64,000 nucleotides of DNA from Ailanthus altissimus (lineage: Eukaryota; Streptophyta; Magnoliopsida; Sapindales; Simaroubaceae): the NCBI GenBank assembly GCA_946807835.1, contig OX327699.1, forward strand, positions 4,643,001 through 4,707,000, in the 5' to 3' direction. A program made the translations under genes and the position numbers. Of the stretch, positions 47,651-57,584 are shown piece after piece. Each line of letters starts with the position of its first letter. The stretch's first letter is position 1. The notes under the pieces are model-generated. The model worked only from the letters and a program-made list of their open reading frames with translations. It was not told the origin of the DNA and did not search any database.

Positions 47651-49416
47651 TATTGGTGTTGTATGCGTGTGCACCATGCTACAGGTGAATATGTGCATTT
47701 TAAATAATTTAAATATTACATGTCTCACATGCAACACAACGAAAATATAATATATATTAAAATAATCTTATTACACTAATGAGATTAGGGAACTCACCCT
47801 TGAAGCATGCTTTGAACAATTCTAGTTGGGGATGTGAAGGGCTTCCTCAAGCTAGAATGGTAGCTTTACTTTCTATAACAATTGAAGTAACTCTTGCTTT
47901 TGGCTTATTTCTATCTCTTGAAAGAATTGCAATATTTGTAATTGAAAGTCTTAACGTCTCTTTTTTCTTCTTCTTCAATTAGAAGAAACAGTCCATTATA
48001 TAGCTTTTACAACCACTCAATTCGGCCAATAAAAAAATTTAGAATGGCCGAATATAACAAGCATGACAATGGCTTAAGATGCCTACCTCATGCTTAAAAA
48101 ACGGTTAGTAGCTAGGTGTTTATGCATGGCCGAATTAAAGAGAAATAAGTGGCCAAAAAATATTTTTTGATTAAGAAAACAAAGCCATCTCTTGCAAAGG
48201 AAAAAAATATAACAAATCTTTTGGTTAAGAAAAGGTGGCCATATGATGTGTTATAGCTTGACACGTAACTTAAAAATAATAACACTTACTATTATTTTAA
48301 TATATGGTAGTTATATTTTTTAATGCTCAATTTAGTATTCATACAAATTATTAATATAATTTGAGACATACACTAGGTGGATAAGAGTGTCAAGTCTCAC
48401 TTGACACAATTTTAGGTTTAACACTTAAACTTTAACTACTCCCCAATAGACCCTAAAATAAATTTATATTTTTTGAAAAATATCGCAGATCGAACAATTC
48501 GATCCAGTGCGCTACCTACGTGCTAACGAGTACACTTTCAATAGTGAGACTCACTAGGTTTACACCCATTGTATCTCACAGAACATTTTTATAAGTCCAT
48601 AACCGATGCCCTGCCCCCCTACATACACACACACGTTATGGATAATACAAAATGACGAGTTATGTCCATAAGACTTTCTGGATTATAATCTTAGAGCATC
48701 TGGATATTTAACTCATCCATATGAGTTGAAGGATCCTATATATACACTCACCGGACTCCATGAGCATCGGATCGTACCTAGCGACATGCAGCAGTCAGAC
48801 CATGAAAGTTCTCTAACATGTGTAGAACTAAAGTATAGTGGATCACTCACAAGCCCACTGTGGTACTCAGGTTAAGAGACCACGAATACTACTCAACTCG
48901 AGAAGATCTTCCATTGATGATTTTATGGAATATCTATTAGAGGTCTTCATTAAGTCTTATTCAGTATGCAACCTTCACTGAATACCTGTATATCTATACG
49001 AGCTTTCTACTGAGCTCATATTTTGCTAAGATTAATCATCTGGACGATCCAAATATAGATATACATTAATCTATAAAAAGCAGTTCCACTTGACAGACCT
49101 TGCGTCGATGAAAGTAGATCAGGAATAAATAATTCGAGAACATACTTGCACAATAACATTTCCTAACAACTCTTGTAACTATTTACAACTATGTCATTGT
49201 TAGTATATTCTCAGGTCTTTGTCCAATTTCAGACAAGGTTCTAACTCTTTAGACCTGATGTGAACTCATTCACATCAATATAATATCCGAAATATTACAA
49301 GCATCTTACCTAATAAATAATAATTAGCGATTTAATGAAATATTTATTTATTACATAAATATAAAATAAAAATATTCATATAAAATTGGGATGACACATG
49401 AGTATAAATTTCAACA
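47651..49416 (-). repeat. 5' LTR of the copia element, with two deletions
   Basis: It matches 40579-42927 but lacks about 385 bp and about 200 bp. In element sense it begins TGTTGAAATTTATACTCATG at 49416. Confidence 0.9.
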
Positions 49417-49560
49417 AAAAAAAGTTAATGAAATGCTAAGCCACTCAAAGAAGTACACTCTTGAACGTAACATATGCAAAGGAATAGACATAACCAAAGA
49501 AAAATGCCCATTGAATAAACATGTACCTTTTTTGTTTTATCTTTTTTTAAAGAGAAAAAT
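49417..49560 (+). pseudogene. MuDR-type transposase, middle piece
   Basis: The frame VNEMLSHSKKYTLERNICKG, then DITKEKCPLNK (49424-49520), is the natural continuation of the transposase fragment that stops at about 40578 (KLKVNRRKV). The copia element therefore sits inside this gene. A probable intron starts after it and now holds the small LTR element at 49664-51593. Confidence 0.7.
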
Positions 49561-49663
49561 AAATAAATAGTTATTGATGTTTATTTATTACATTTAAGTG
49601 GTTATGCTCATTTAAAGTTTTATATGTCTAATTTATAATGACTAATTATTTTTTATAGGAGTT

Positions 49664-51593
49664 TTTAAAGAATTTTGATGATTCAAAATCAATGATAATG
49701 TAATTTTAAGTTGGAAACTAAGGAAGAGTCGGACACATAGTTAAGGATGCAATAATTTGTTGTATTCACTAGGTAGATCCTTTAGGATTTTCTATATTGT
49801 TGTATTCCTTGGGTTTCTCTTATAAGGGATTCTTTGGGTATTAAAGAACTGGAATAAAATAAGTTGGGTCTATTATCTACCGTGGATGTAGATAGTTATT
49901 GTCGAACTACGTATATTCTTATGTCTTGCATGATTATTTTCTCCATTTTCTTGATTGATGTTTATTTATTATTGTTTTTTACTTGTGAGGGAAAGCTTCC
50001 ACAAAGTGCATAGGGTTTTAGGGTGCTAAATACTAAACCAAAAGGTATTTGAGCACGTAAGAATCCTCAACAAACTGGTATCAGAGTTGTGACTAAGTTG
50101 ATGCCTCAGTGGTGTCAGATTGAAGAGTCTAGCCTGATACCTCAACAAACTGATATCAGAGCCATGTTCAAATTTAGAGTCAAATTTATATTCAAAGCCA
50201 GGTTAAAGTTTAAAGCCAGGTTGGAAGTAGAAGTCAGGTTAAGGTCCTTATCAAAGCTATGGTTGAGGTCAATGGCCGAACATATGTTGTTCAACCATGG
50301 GGACTCACAAGTATAGAAGATGAAAGAATGAGAGAAAAGATCAAGAGCATAGGGTGTAGCGATATGATTGCAAGGTTAAGAATAGAGATGGAAGAGCAAT
50401 CAGAAAGGAAGGCAAAGAAGGGTAGAGGTGTTACAATGAGTTCGTGAATAGGACTTAGAGTTGCAAAATGGCTTTTTGAAGAAGGAATACGGATAATCTA
50501 CAAGTCTATGAGTGAGACGCACAGTTGAGGCTATATGCTTACAAAATGTTGTGAGGTTTCAACATGAATTTGTGTTGAGGGGATGCATACCAATGGTAGT
50601 ATTAGAGTTTATCTCATTGAAATGGTAAGGTCAAAAGAGAATGAATGGTAAGTGATGATATAGCAATTGAGATATTATTATGGTGTCTAGTCATAATATG
50701 ATGGCTACCTAGAGAGAGATATATTTGAAATCTATTAGCTTTAAAGGGGTTAAGTATGAGTATAAGACTTAATTGGAATCAATATTTTGTGATTTAGCGT
50801 TGGATAAGGAGTAGATGGTTTTTTAAGAAAGCTTCTTGAAGAGATTTTGAATCAATAAGGGGTTTGTTGAAATTTTGGTGATTCAAAATTAAGAATAATT
50901 TAATTTTAAGTTAGAAACCAAGGGGGAGTAGGACATGTAGTCAAGTACGTAATGAAAGGACAAAAGAGGTGCAAAATAAGAAGTTAAAAAGAAGGTACTA
51001 TTCATGCAGGTACGGTACACGCAGCACTACCTGTTTGAAAAGGTCATATTTTAGTTCTAATTGTGTATTCAAATTAGTTTTAAATTTTATTTTTTGTGGA
51101 CTCTTATTTCAACAAAGAATATGATTTATAAGGATTTTGTAAACACTATATAAACAATTACAATTCATTAGAATTATGAATGCATCAACAAGAGATAAAT
51201 AAAAGGCTGAGGTAGCTCTAACGCATTAAGCGCAAGTGTAGAAGAGTACCATAGAGTGCTTGAGTACTGGATGCATAAGCACAAGAAAGCACTAGATAAA
51301 TCATTTAGAAGTTTCTCTATTATTGTATTTTTTGAGTTTTTCTTGTAAGTAATTTTTGAGTATTAAAGAACTAGAATAAAAAAAGCTAGATCTGTGATCC
51401 ACCGTGGATGTAGGTGGTTATTGCCGAACCACATATATTCTTATGCTTTGTATAATTATTTTTTTATTTTCTTGATTGATCTTTATTTATTCTTATATTT
51501 TGCTTGTGAGGAAAAGCTTTCGCAAAGCGCATAAAATATTAAGGTACTAAATATCGAATCAAAAAGTATTTGAACACATACAAATTCTCAATA
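49664..51593 (+). mobile_element. Small non-autonomous LTR retrotransposon with recombined structure
   Basis: LTR copies lie at 49664-50072 (409 bp, with an internal deletion) and 50865-51593 (729 bp). Both share CCGTGGATGTAG, TTGATTGAT-TTATTTATT and an end of CTCAACA or CTCAATA. After the first LTR stands TGGTATCAGAG (50076-50086), a tRNA-Met primer site. The 790-bp interior has a short Gag-like start only (50089-50447, VEVNGRTYVVQPWGL) and no pol. After the second LTR the primer-site and leader sequence occurs again (51594-51680). The order is thus LTR, core, LTR, leader: a product of unequal recombination between tandem or neighbouring copies. Confidence 0.8.
50865..51593 (+). repeat. Second LTR of the small non-autonomous element
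   Basis: It starts TGTTGAAATTTTGGTGATTC and includes about 320 bp missing from the first LTR. It is followed by a worn copy of the primer-site leader (AACTGATATTAAAACTATG). Confidence 0.8.
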
Positions 51594-51989
51594 AACTGAT
51601 ATTAAAACTATGATTAAGTTGATACCTCAATAGTATTAAATTGAAGAACCTAATTTAATACCTCAACAGATGCAAATCTAAAAAAAATTATATCAACAAC
51701 AAATTAAAATCTTTTATTAAGTTAAATTTTATCTATATTTTTAATAACGTTTTAACCCTTATGATGTATTAAGTATTGGTAATCATGATTTATTCTTTTA
51801 TTATTTTTTTAGCAATCACTAATCTTCACTAATTATGTACTAGTCAAAGATTAGGTGGAAGTTTAGTTTTGGAGTGTATTTAAATACTATGCCAATACTG
51901 TTAAAATAAAACAAAAGATTTATGTGATTCGGTTCACTATTTGACAAAATCTTAATAGTAGATATTACTAATTTAACAATCCTTCAGGA

Positions 51990-52161
51990 TTCAATGCAGC
52001 AAAAAAATCGAAGGCAGGCAGACACCAAGCAGGAAGAAGTGCCAAACCAGGGTCCTAGTGCTAATCAGCCTATTCCCAGAAGGCGAAAAGTACATATAAA
52101 CTATAGAGCATGCTTAACCCAACCTTCAGCCTCTGAACCCCAAGGTGAGGGCAGCGTGTGA
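51990..52161 (+). pseudogene. MuDR-type transposase, C-terminal exon candidate
   Basis: After a TTCAG acceptor-like site at 51989, an open frame runs to a stop at 52161. It reads DSMQQKNRRQADTKQEEVPN, then RRRKVHINYRACLTQP and EPQGEGSV. A Q/N/R-rich hydrophilic tail of this kind is usual at the end of MuDR-type transposases. It lies on the same strand as the pieces at 39440 and 49417. The link is inferred from position and composition. Confidence 0.5.
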
Positions 52162-52735
52162 TTTGCTTCAAGGTTTGATATTCATTATTTAATTGTTTCT
52201 TATGATTGAAATAGTTGGTGTTCAATAATCAATATGTAACATATTTGTGTTTATCTAGCAGTAATGATGCATGATGCAGCTATTAGTGAAGATTTCTTTT
52301 TTGTCTAAGGCAGTGAAAGCAATAACCAAACGAAAATGCACATTCAACAATATATACATAGAACCATATTCTTTTGTGTTGATAATTCAAATTTTATTAT
52401 GTTTTGTTTTTTTTTACAATTCAATTATATTGGGCATTTTGGAAAATATGACACAATGCATCCACATTTTTTATTAGTGGTAAATTTGGCAATTATTTTG
52501 GTGGAAGCTTAACTCATCATTTTGATCATGACAAATAAATTATAGTGGTCTCAAAACAAGTCATTCAGTTGCTTAGGTATGATGCTTAATGAACATTTAT
52601 TTATTTCTTTCTTTTGGTGGTTGGCATATGGTGCTTTACTTGTAGCACAAATTAGAAAATTTTACATGTTGATAGTTCCTAAGAATTTGCTGGGCATATT
52701 AGGTAAAACATTAAATAGCTACATTTAATATAAAG
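52162..52735. other. Non-coding stretch downstream of the MuDR remnant
   Basis: AT-rich. The frame at 52271-52477 has no domain. A MULE right inverted repeat may lie here or near 52920-53000 (GGGGAAAATAGATAATAACC), but its left partner was not found. Confidence 0.4.
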
Positions 52736-52900
52736 AGTACTGTTATTTTTTTTAAAATAATATTTAATTTTTTTATATTTTAAATTGAAATGTTAAATAA
52801 TTATTGAGTGGTGATATAGTATAAATTTTAAAATTATTTATTATATTATTTTATTATATAATAATTATTTAAAATATTATTTAAAAAATATAACGTTACT
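52736..52900. mobile_element. AT-rich fold-back MITE candidate
   Basis: The left end AGTACTGTTATTTTTTTTAA and the complement of the right end AGTAACGTTATATTTTTTAA match over about 30 bp, continuing AAATAATATTT. The interior is almost pure A/T and partly self-complementary. No clear target duplication. Confidence 0.5.
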
Positions 52901-53689
52901 TTTTAGTAGAATAAATAACACTGACAGTAAGGGGGTTTGTAGTAGTTTTAAGACTCTAACGGGGCAGTGGGTAGTTGACTTAAATTATAAGGGGAAAATA
53001 GATAATAACCCCGATAAATACCGATAAAAGTTGTCATAATTCAATTCACTACTTTCTTGGATTGTGATATCTTTGTTCACATATGTTATCATTTTCTAAA
53101 TCTCAAAATTTAAAAATTAATAAAATAATTAATAATTATAATTTATAACTCGTTGTCACCATTACCGGTGACAACAACAAAAAGAGATTGGTTCTTTTAG
53201 GCTTTTTAACTGTTATTATTTGAGTATTAGTTAACTTAAGAAAGATTATATATTTTTTAATATGTAAAGAAATCATATTGTATAAATATATATTATTAAA
53301 ATATTTAATAATATAATCTAATGTAAATAATTTATTATATTGTTAATATCATTATAATTATTAATTAATACAATATTATAAACGTTAAATAGATATAATA
53401 TATACATTAAAAATTATTTTTGAAATAAAGCATAAAAATATAACATTCATACTATATACCCAATAATAATTACATTTTATTTATTATTTATTTTTCATGT
53501 GATCTTAATTGTGTGATGTCTCATTAATACGTATGACTTAAAATTTAATGTTAGCTTTTATTTTTGATTTGAAGGGTATTATAATAATTATAACAAACAA
53601 GATGAAATTTTCTATACAAACTCATTAAATTCGCTTAATAGAATATTTTAAAAATATTCAACGTTTTAATGTACATTAAGCTAATCTAG

Positions 53690-53860
53690 GAGGGTCTATA
53701 TCTTTTGTCTTTTTTTTAATATTACAACAATTTATTAATATATAGTATACAATCAGATCCATTGCAAGCAGCCCATCTTTTTTTTTTTAATATTATAATA
53801 ATCTACTAATATATACAACCAGATTAATTGTAACGCAACTTGTAAATTTAAATTAAAAAA
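53690..53860 (-). repeat. Inverted relative of the 17.2-18.2 kb minisatellite
   Basis: The reverse complement contains AAATTTACAAGTTGCGTTAC, then two modules TTAGTAGATTATTATAATATT and TTAATAAATTGTTGTAATATT. This is the same order as at 17200-17300 (GATTTACAGGTTGTAC, then TCAGTAAATTATTGTAATATT). Confidence 0.65.
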
Positions 53861-53970
53861 AATTAAATTTACTTTATTAAAAATAAAAAAAATTTACTTC
53901 AATTCATATATAAAAAGAGACTGAAACTTTAGCGTTTTATTAAAAGATGAATGGCCTTATATCTTTTGTC

Positions 53971-53999
53971 CTCAATTTTATCAATATGATAAAATTGAG
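53971..53999. other. Perfect 13-bp-arm hairpin
   Basis: CTCAATTTTATCA and TGATAAAATTGAG are exact complements around a 3-nt loop ATA. It is too short to assign. It has no following T-tract that would matter, since this is a plant nuclear sequence. Confidence 0.85.
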
Positions 54000-54395
54000 A
54001 CATAATTTTCACAAAAGCGAAAAAAAAACTTGAAAAAATGGTCATGTGTCGGTAAAAGCCATTCAAGCATTTAAAAATATGGACAGGGTACAAAGTGACA
54101 CGTGTGAAAAATTTCGGGGGTGTATATTGTGTCTGCCAACAGCCATACCATGCCATGACCACAACCCATTAATTGTTTTTGAAACAACTCACACACACTG
54201 CACTACATTCCACACCTAAGAGGGGAGGCGAATCAAACTTTTAACTTAAAGGTCAGAGGGTGCGCATAAAGGGGTGTTGCCAATTAGACAAGCACACCAG
54301 ACTCCACAGCCCATTATTAAGTGTCAAATGTTGACCATTCTTTGCAATTTTAAATTTACAATTTCAGTAACAATCAAAATATTAGGTGTGCCATA

Positions 54396-54926
54396 TGTCA
54401 CGCCTCAAATATTCTCAAGCAATTACTCGAATATTTAACGCGCGATAGAATCACTAAAGGAGGGCTTAGTCCATTTTTAGTTAAATGGGCTAGAGCTTCT
54501 AGAAGGCCCATTGGAGTTGGGTTGAGGCCACATTAATGTGGTAGGTAGGAGAATGATCTAGAAAAGGCATATTTCTTTGGATATACTTTTAGTAGTTGAC
54601 ATCTTTGGAATATTCCTTAGCATATTCTCCTCTTTAGATGTGGATCATTGGATTAGAGTTAATCCTAACCGTCCATTGTATATAGCTTTAGCTATAAATA
54701 GGTGGAGTTCTCATTTGAGAAACCATCCTCTAAATGGTAAAAATACTCTTAGCTTGTAAGTGTATAGCTTTGTAATTCTCTCTTTAGTAATAAAATACGA
54801 GAGCATTCTCTTAAACACTTGGTGTGCTTCTTCTTCATCTCTTTCTTTGGTTATTGGGGTCTTGTAGGCTGCTTAGCACTAGCAAGTGTCTAAGGCCGCA
54901 CGGTTTCGAGAAATCGGGTCGTGACA
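54396..54926 (+). repeat. 5' LTR of the deleted gypsy element
   Basis: It has a TATA box TATAAATA at 54693-54700 and a polyadenylation-like AATAAA at 54789-54794. Most differences from the 3' LTR are T or A here against C or G there, as expected from deamination of methylated cytosines. Confidence 0.95.
54693..54700 (+). promoter_or_regulatory. LTR TATA box
   Basis: TATAAATA is conserved in both LTRs (also 57752-57759), about 95 bp upstream of the AATAAA motif, in the position expected for the LTR promoter. Confidence 0.7.
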
Positions 54927-54928
54927 AG

Positions 54929-54940
54929 TGGTATCAGAGC
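54929..54940 (+). other. Primer-binding site of the deleted gypsy element
   Basis: TGGTATCAGAGC is a perfect complement to the 3' end of plant initiator tRNA-Met, 2 bp after the LTR end. Confidence 0.92.
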
Positions 54941-54953
54941 AGGTTCAAAAAAG

Positions 54954-55811
54954 ATGGTGAAGGAAGTTGCTGGAACATCGGGGATTACTCAAGGGAAGGG
55001 TAGAGACCCCAAAGCTAGGAGACATGGGAGTATTTCACTAGAAAAGTTCGTTGATCCGAACCATGATCTAGGGGACATGGTTATGAAGCTCGGTGGTGCT
55101 GTGAGCAAGGCAACGGACCGCCTTGGGGAGTTGGAGGAGCAAGTCCAGAATGTCGAGGTAGGCCTCGATACTCAAGGTGACGAGTTGCGCTCCTTCATCG
55201 AAAGCTCCATTGACGAGCATGCTGACAAGCAACGGGACTGGATCAAGGCTTTTCAGGAGAAGGTCTACAACACCATGGACAAAGTTCAAGCTCAAGTAGA
55301 AGAGCTACGAAAGGGGTTTGAAGATGTCAAGGAGGATGTGGTGTTGTGCAAGCGAGCGGTCGTTAACGGCGTAGCTACTCAAACTGCAGTGGCTGCACCA
55401 AGGGTCGAGGCCCCTAAACCGAAGGAGTTTAGCAGCAGACGGGATGCCAAGGAGCTTGACAACTTCTTTTGGAAAATGGAGAGGTATTTCGGCGCTATGG
55501 GCGTGCGGGACGAACACAAGGTAAGTACCGCAACTTTATACCTTTCCGATCATGCAATTCTGTGGTGGCGTAGGAAAAGCGAGGAGATTCGCAAGGGTAC
55601 CTGCACCATAGACACATGGGATGAATTGCAACGGGAGTTAAAACGCCAATTCTATCCGGAGAATGTGGCGCATGACGCTCGCAAGCGGTTGAAGGAGTTG
55701 AAACAAACGAAGTCCATTGGGGAGTACGTAGAGGAGTACTCTTTGTTGATGCTGCAAATCCGCAACATGACTGAGGAGGACTTGTTGTTCAATTTCTTGG
55801 ATGGGTTATAA
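54954..55811 (+). CDS. Gag of the deleted gypsy element, ended by one nonsense codon
   Basis: The first ATG after the primer site (54954, MVKEVAGTSGITQGKG) opens a 285-residue frame. It has a charged N-terminal region with coiled-coil character (about residues 40-140) and a Retrotrans_gag-type domain. That domain spans about residues 170-285, with ELDNFFWKMERYFGAM, LYLSDHAILWWRRK, LKRQFYPENVAHDARKRL and EDLLFNFLDGL. Gag would form the cytoplasmic particle that packages element RNA. TAA at 55809-55811 stops the frame, but the same frame continues at once with SWAANELKRRGVQ, which is still Gag. In relatives this position is usually glutamine, so a single C-to-T change in the first codon base is the simplest explanation. 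Readthrough cannot be excluded. Confidence 0.9.
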   Translation: MVKEVAGTSGITQGKGRDPKARRHGSISLEKFVDPNHDLGDMVMKLGGAVSKATDRLGELEEQVQNVEVGLDTQGDELRSFIESSIDEHADKQRDWIKAFQEKVYNTMDKVQAQVEELRKGFEDVKEDVVLCKRAVVNGVATQTAVAAPRVEAPKPKEFSSRRDAKELDNFFWKMERYFGAMGVRDEHKVSTATLYLSDHAILWWRRKSEEIRKGTCTIDTWDELQRELKRQFYPENVAHDARKRLKELKQTKSIGEYVEEYSLLMLQIRNMTEEDLLFNFLDGL

Positions 55812-57584
55812 TCCTGGGCTGCCAATGAGTTGAAGCGGCGTGGAGTGCAGAATATATCCGACGCCCTTACAATGGCGGAGACGCTCATGGATTACCGCAA
55901 GGGGGATTCGGGAAAGTCCAGAAATTCTAAACCCAATCACAGCAAGGGTGGGGAAGCCAAGGAGTTTCAGCCTCCGGAGAGCAAGGAGGAGAAAGGCAAA
56001 CCGCCCAAGGGGAAGGAACGGAAACGCAACGGCCATAGAGGTAATGGTCCGAAGTCTAACTGTTTTCTCTGCGATGGGGATCATTGGGTGAAGGACTGTC
56101 CGAAAAAGAAGGCTTTCCATGTAATGTATGAGGCACAATACGGGGGCGAACAGAGTCGTATGGGTTGTATGCAGCTGTTCAATTCCCTCAAAGCCAAGCG
56201 GCGTGCAGACGCGCCTACGGGGACGGCGCTCATGTACATTGAAGCCTATGTCAATTGCATCAAGACTCAAGTGTTAGTTGATACGGGTGCTACGCACAAC
56301 TTCATTAAGCGTGCGGAAGCGGAACGCTTGGGCCTTTATGTAGAGAAAGGAGAGGGATATCTCAAGTCCGTGAATGCAAGAGCCAAGCCGCTAGATGGGG
56401 TGGTTCGTGGAGCTAAAATTCACACTGGCAAATGGCACGGTGAGGTAAACTTCTTGGTAGCACCTCTCGATGATTTTGATGTAGTGCTAGGTATGGAGTT
56501 CTTACGGCAGTACAATGTGGTGTTACTTCCTCAACACAACTATATGTGTATTTTGGAAGGAGGGCCTCGAATGATACCGACGGTAGACATGCCCAAGGGT
56601 GGGCGATCCAAGCCAAACGCCAAGGTCATTTCCGTAATGCAACTAAGGGTAGATGCTGGGCGCAAAGGAGGGTTACATTCAGCCTCAACAACGGGGGTGG
56701 ATGATGCGGCAAATGGGGGCAAGGATGAAATACCGAAAGTTGTTGCAGAAGTGCTCGGGGAGCACAATGGGGTCAAGCCTACTGCCATACCGGAAGAACC
56801 GCCTTCAAGAGATGTAATTGAGGGCAAGTTGGAGCTTGAGATTACGCTTCCAACTATGGGGTTGACGCCTCCATCGGAGATGGGAGAGCTGCAGGGGCAG
56901 CTTGAGGAGTTGTTGGATGCAGGTGTCATCCAAAAGTCCAAGGTGTCACATGATGTGCAGTTTCAGCACAAGGAGTGGGTCGAAGACAAGCAGCGGCGTG
57001 TCAAGCATAGTGCGGGGGACTTGGTGATGGAGACGATACTTCCACCACAACGCAAGTCAGTACGCCCACTTCACAAGGGCCTTGATCATGGGGACGAGGG
57101 GCCAAGGTTGATTGCCACGAGAGTTGGCAACGTCTCGCATAAGGTGGAGTTACCTTCGAGACAGCAGCAGTGGCAACATCAGGTGCATTCCGCAAGCTGT
57201 TGGAAGCAGTACCGTGGAGGTACGGGAGATGCAGAATTTGAGCCACACAACCGGGAACCTTTGGGGATTTCCACACGCCATGACAAAGGGGAGAAACTTA
57301 GGACGAGTCTTGAGTACTTTGTCGAGTGGAAAGGGTTGCCGGATGGGAGAGCACGCTTGGGACACGAGAGCGCACAGCCAGAGTTTGCAGAACGGGGTGC
57401 GCAAGTTCCAGCGAAGACGCGACGAGGGCGTCGCGTGAATTTGGTGGGGGAGAATGTCACGCCCCAAATATTCTCAAGCAATTACTCGAACATTTGGCGC
57501 GCGACAGAACCACCAAGGGAGGGCTTAGTCCATTTTTGGTTAAATGGGCTAGAGCTTCTAAAAGGCCCATTGGAGTTGGGTTGA
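55812..57584 (+). CDS. Gag end, protease, and in-frame fusion to integrase C-terminus and chromodomain
   Basis: This continues the Gag frame after the nonsense codon, for 590 codons. In order: the end of Gag (55812-55900); a Lys/Pro-rich linker; a zinc knuckle CFLCDGDHWVKDC (56061-56099); an aspartic protease with the catalytic motif LVDTGATHNF (56272-56301) and LGMEFLRQYNVVL; and the RT entry segment GELQGQLEELLDAGVIQKSK (56884-56943). It then moves directly to EWVEDKQRRVKHSAGDLVM and KVELP (56970-57153), the part following the integrase core. Last is a chromodomain remnant EYFVEWKGLP (57311-57340). The final 43 codons are encoded by the 3' LTR (from 57455). Three functions between protease and integrase tail are missing without loss of frame. 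A protein from this part would depend on passing the stop at 55809. Confidence 0.88.
   Translation, partial: SWAANELKRRGVQNISDALTMAETLMDYRKGDSGKSRNSKPNHSKGGEAKEFQPPESKEEKGKPPKGKERKRNGHRGNGPKSNCFLCDGDHWVKDCPKKKAFHVMYEAQYGGEQSRMGCMQLFNSLKAKRRADAPTGTALMYIEAYVNCIKTQVLVDTGATHNFIKRAEAERLGLYVEKGEGYLKSVNARAKPLDGVVRGAKIHTGKWHGEVNFLVAPLDDFDVVLGMEFLRQYNVVLLPQHNYMCILEGGPRMIPTVDMPKGGRSKPNAKVISVMQLRVDAGRKGGLHSASTTGVDDAANGGKDEIPKVVAEVLGEHNGVKPTAIPEEPPSRDVIEGKLELEITLPTMGLTPPSEMGELQGQLEELLDAGVIQKSKVSHDVQFQHKEWVEDKQRRVKHSAGDLVMETILPPQRKSVRPLHKGLDHGDEGPRLIATRVGNVSHKVELPSRQQQWQHQVHSASCWKQYRGGTGDAEFEPHNREPLGISTRHDKGEKLRTSLEYFVEWKGLPDGRARLGHESAQPEFAERGAQVPAKTRRGRRVNLVGENVTPQIFSSNYSNIWRATEPPREGLVHFWLNGLELLKGPLELG
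57441..57454 (+). other. Polypurine tract of the deleted gypsy element
   Basis: TTGGTGGGGGAGAA abuts the 3' LTR and would prime plus-strand synthesis. Confidence 0.85.

Larger units (their letters stand above)
40579..49416 (-). mobile_element. Ty1-copia retrotransposon with two LTRs
   Basis: LTRs lie at 40579-42927 (3' LTR, 2.35 kb) and 47651-49416 (5' LTR, 1.77 kb). The 5' LTR lacks two segments present in the other, corresponding to about 41235-41620 and 41967-42170. Next to the 5' LTR is a primer-binding site TGGTATCAAAGC (47647-47636, minus), complementary to initiator tRNA-Met apart from one base. A purine-rich AAAGCAAATGAGAG precedes the 3' LTR (about 42943-42930). Internal order on the minus strand is Gag with zinc knuckle, pre-integrase, integrase, RT, RNase H: a copia order. 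Many stops and frameshifts occur. The element interrupts a MuDR transposase gene; a target duplication of AAAAG type is plausible but blurred by an A-run. Confidence 0.92.
52901..54391. other. AT-rich intergenic stretch with array relative and hairpin
   Basis: No supported gene. It contains an inverted relative of the 17.2-kb array (53690-53860) and a perfect small hairpin (53971-53999). The frame at 54162-53929 has no recognised domain. Confidence 0.55.

Noticed and set aside
55068..56270. Several long minus-strand open frames
   Set aside because: Shadows of the well-supported Gag-protease frame on +. They contain no known domain, and codon use favours +.
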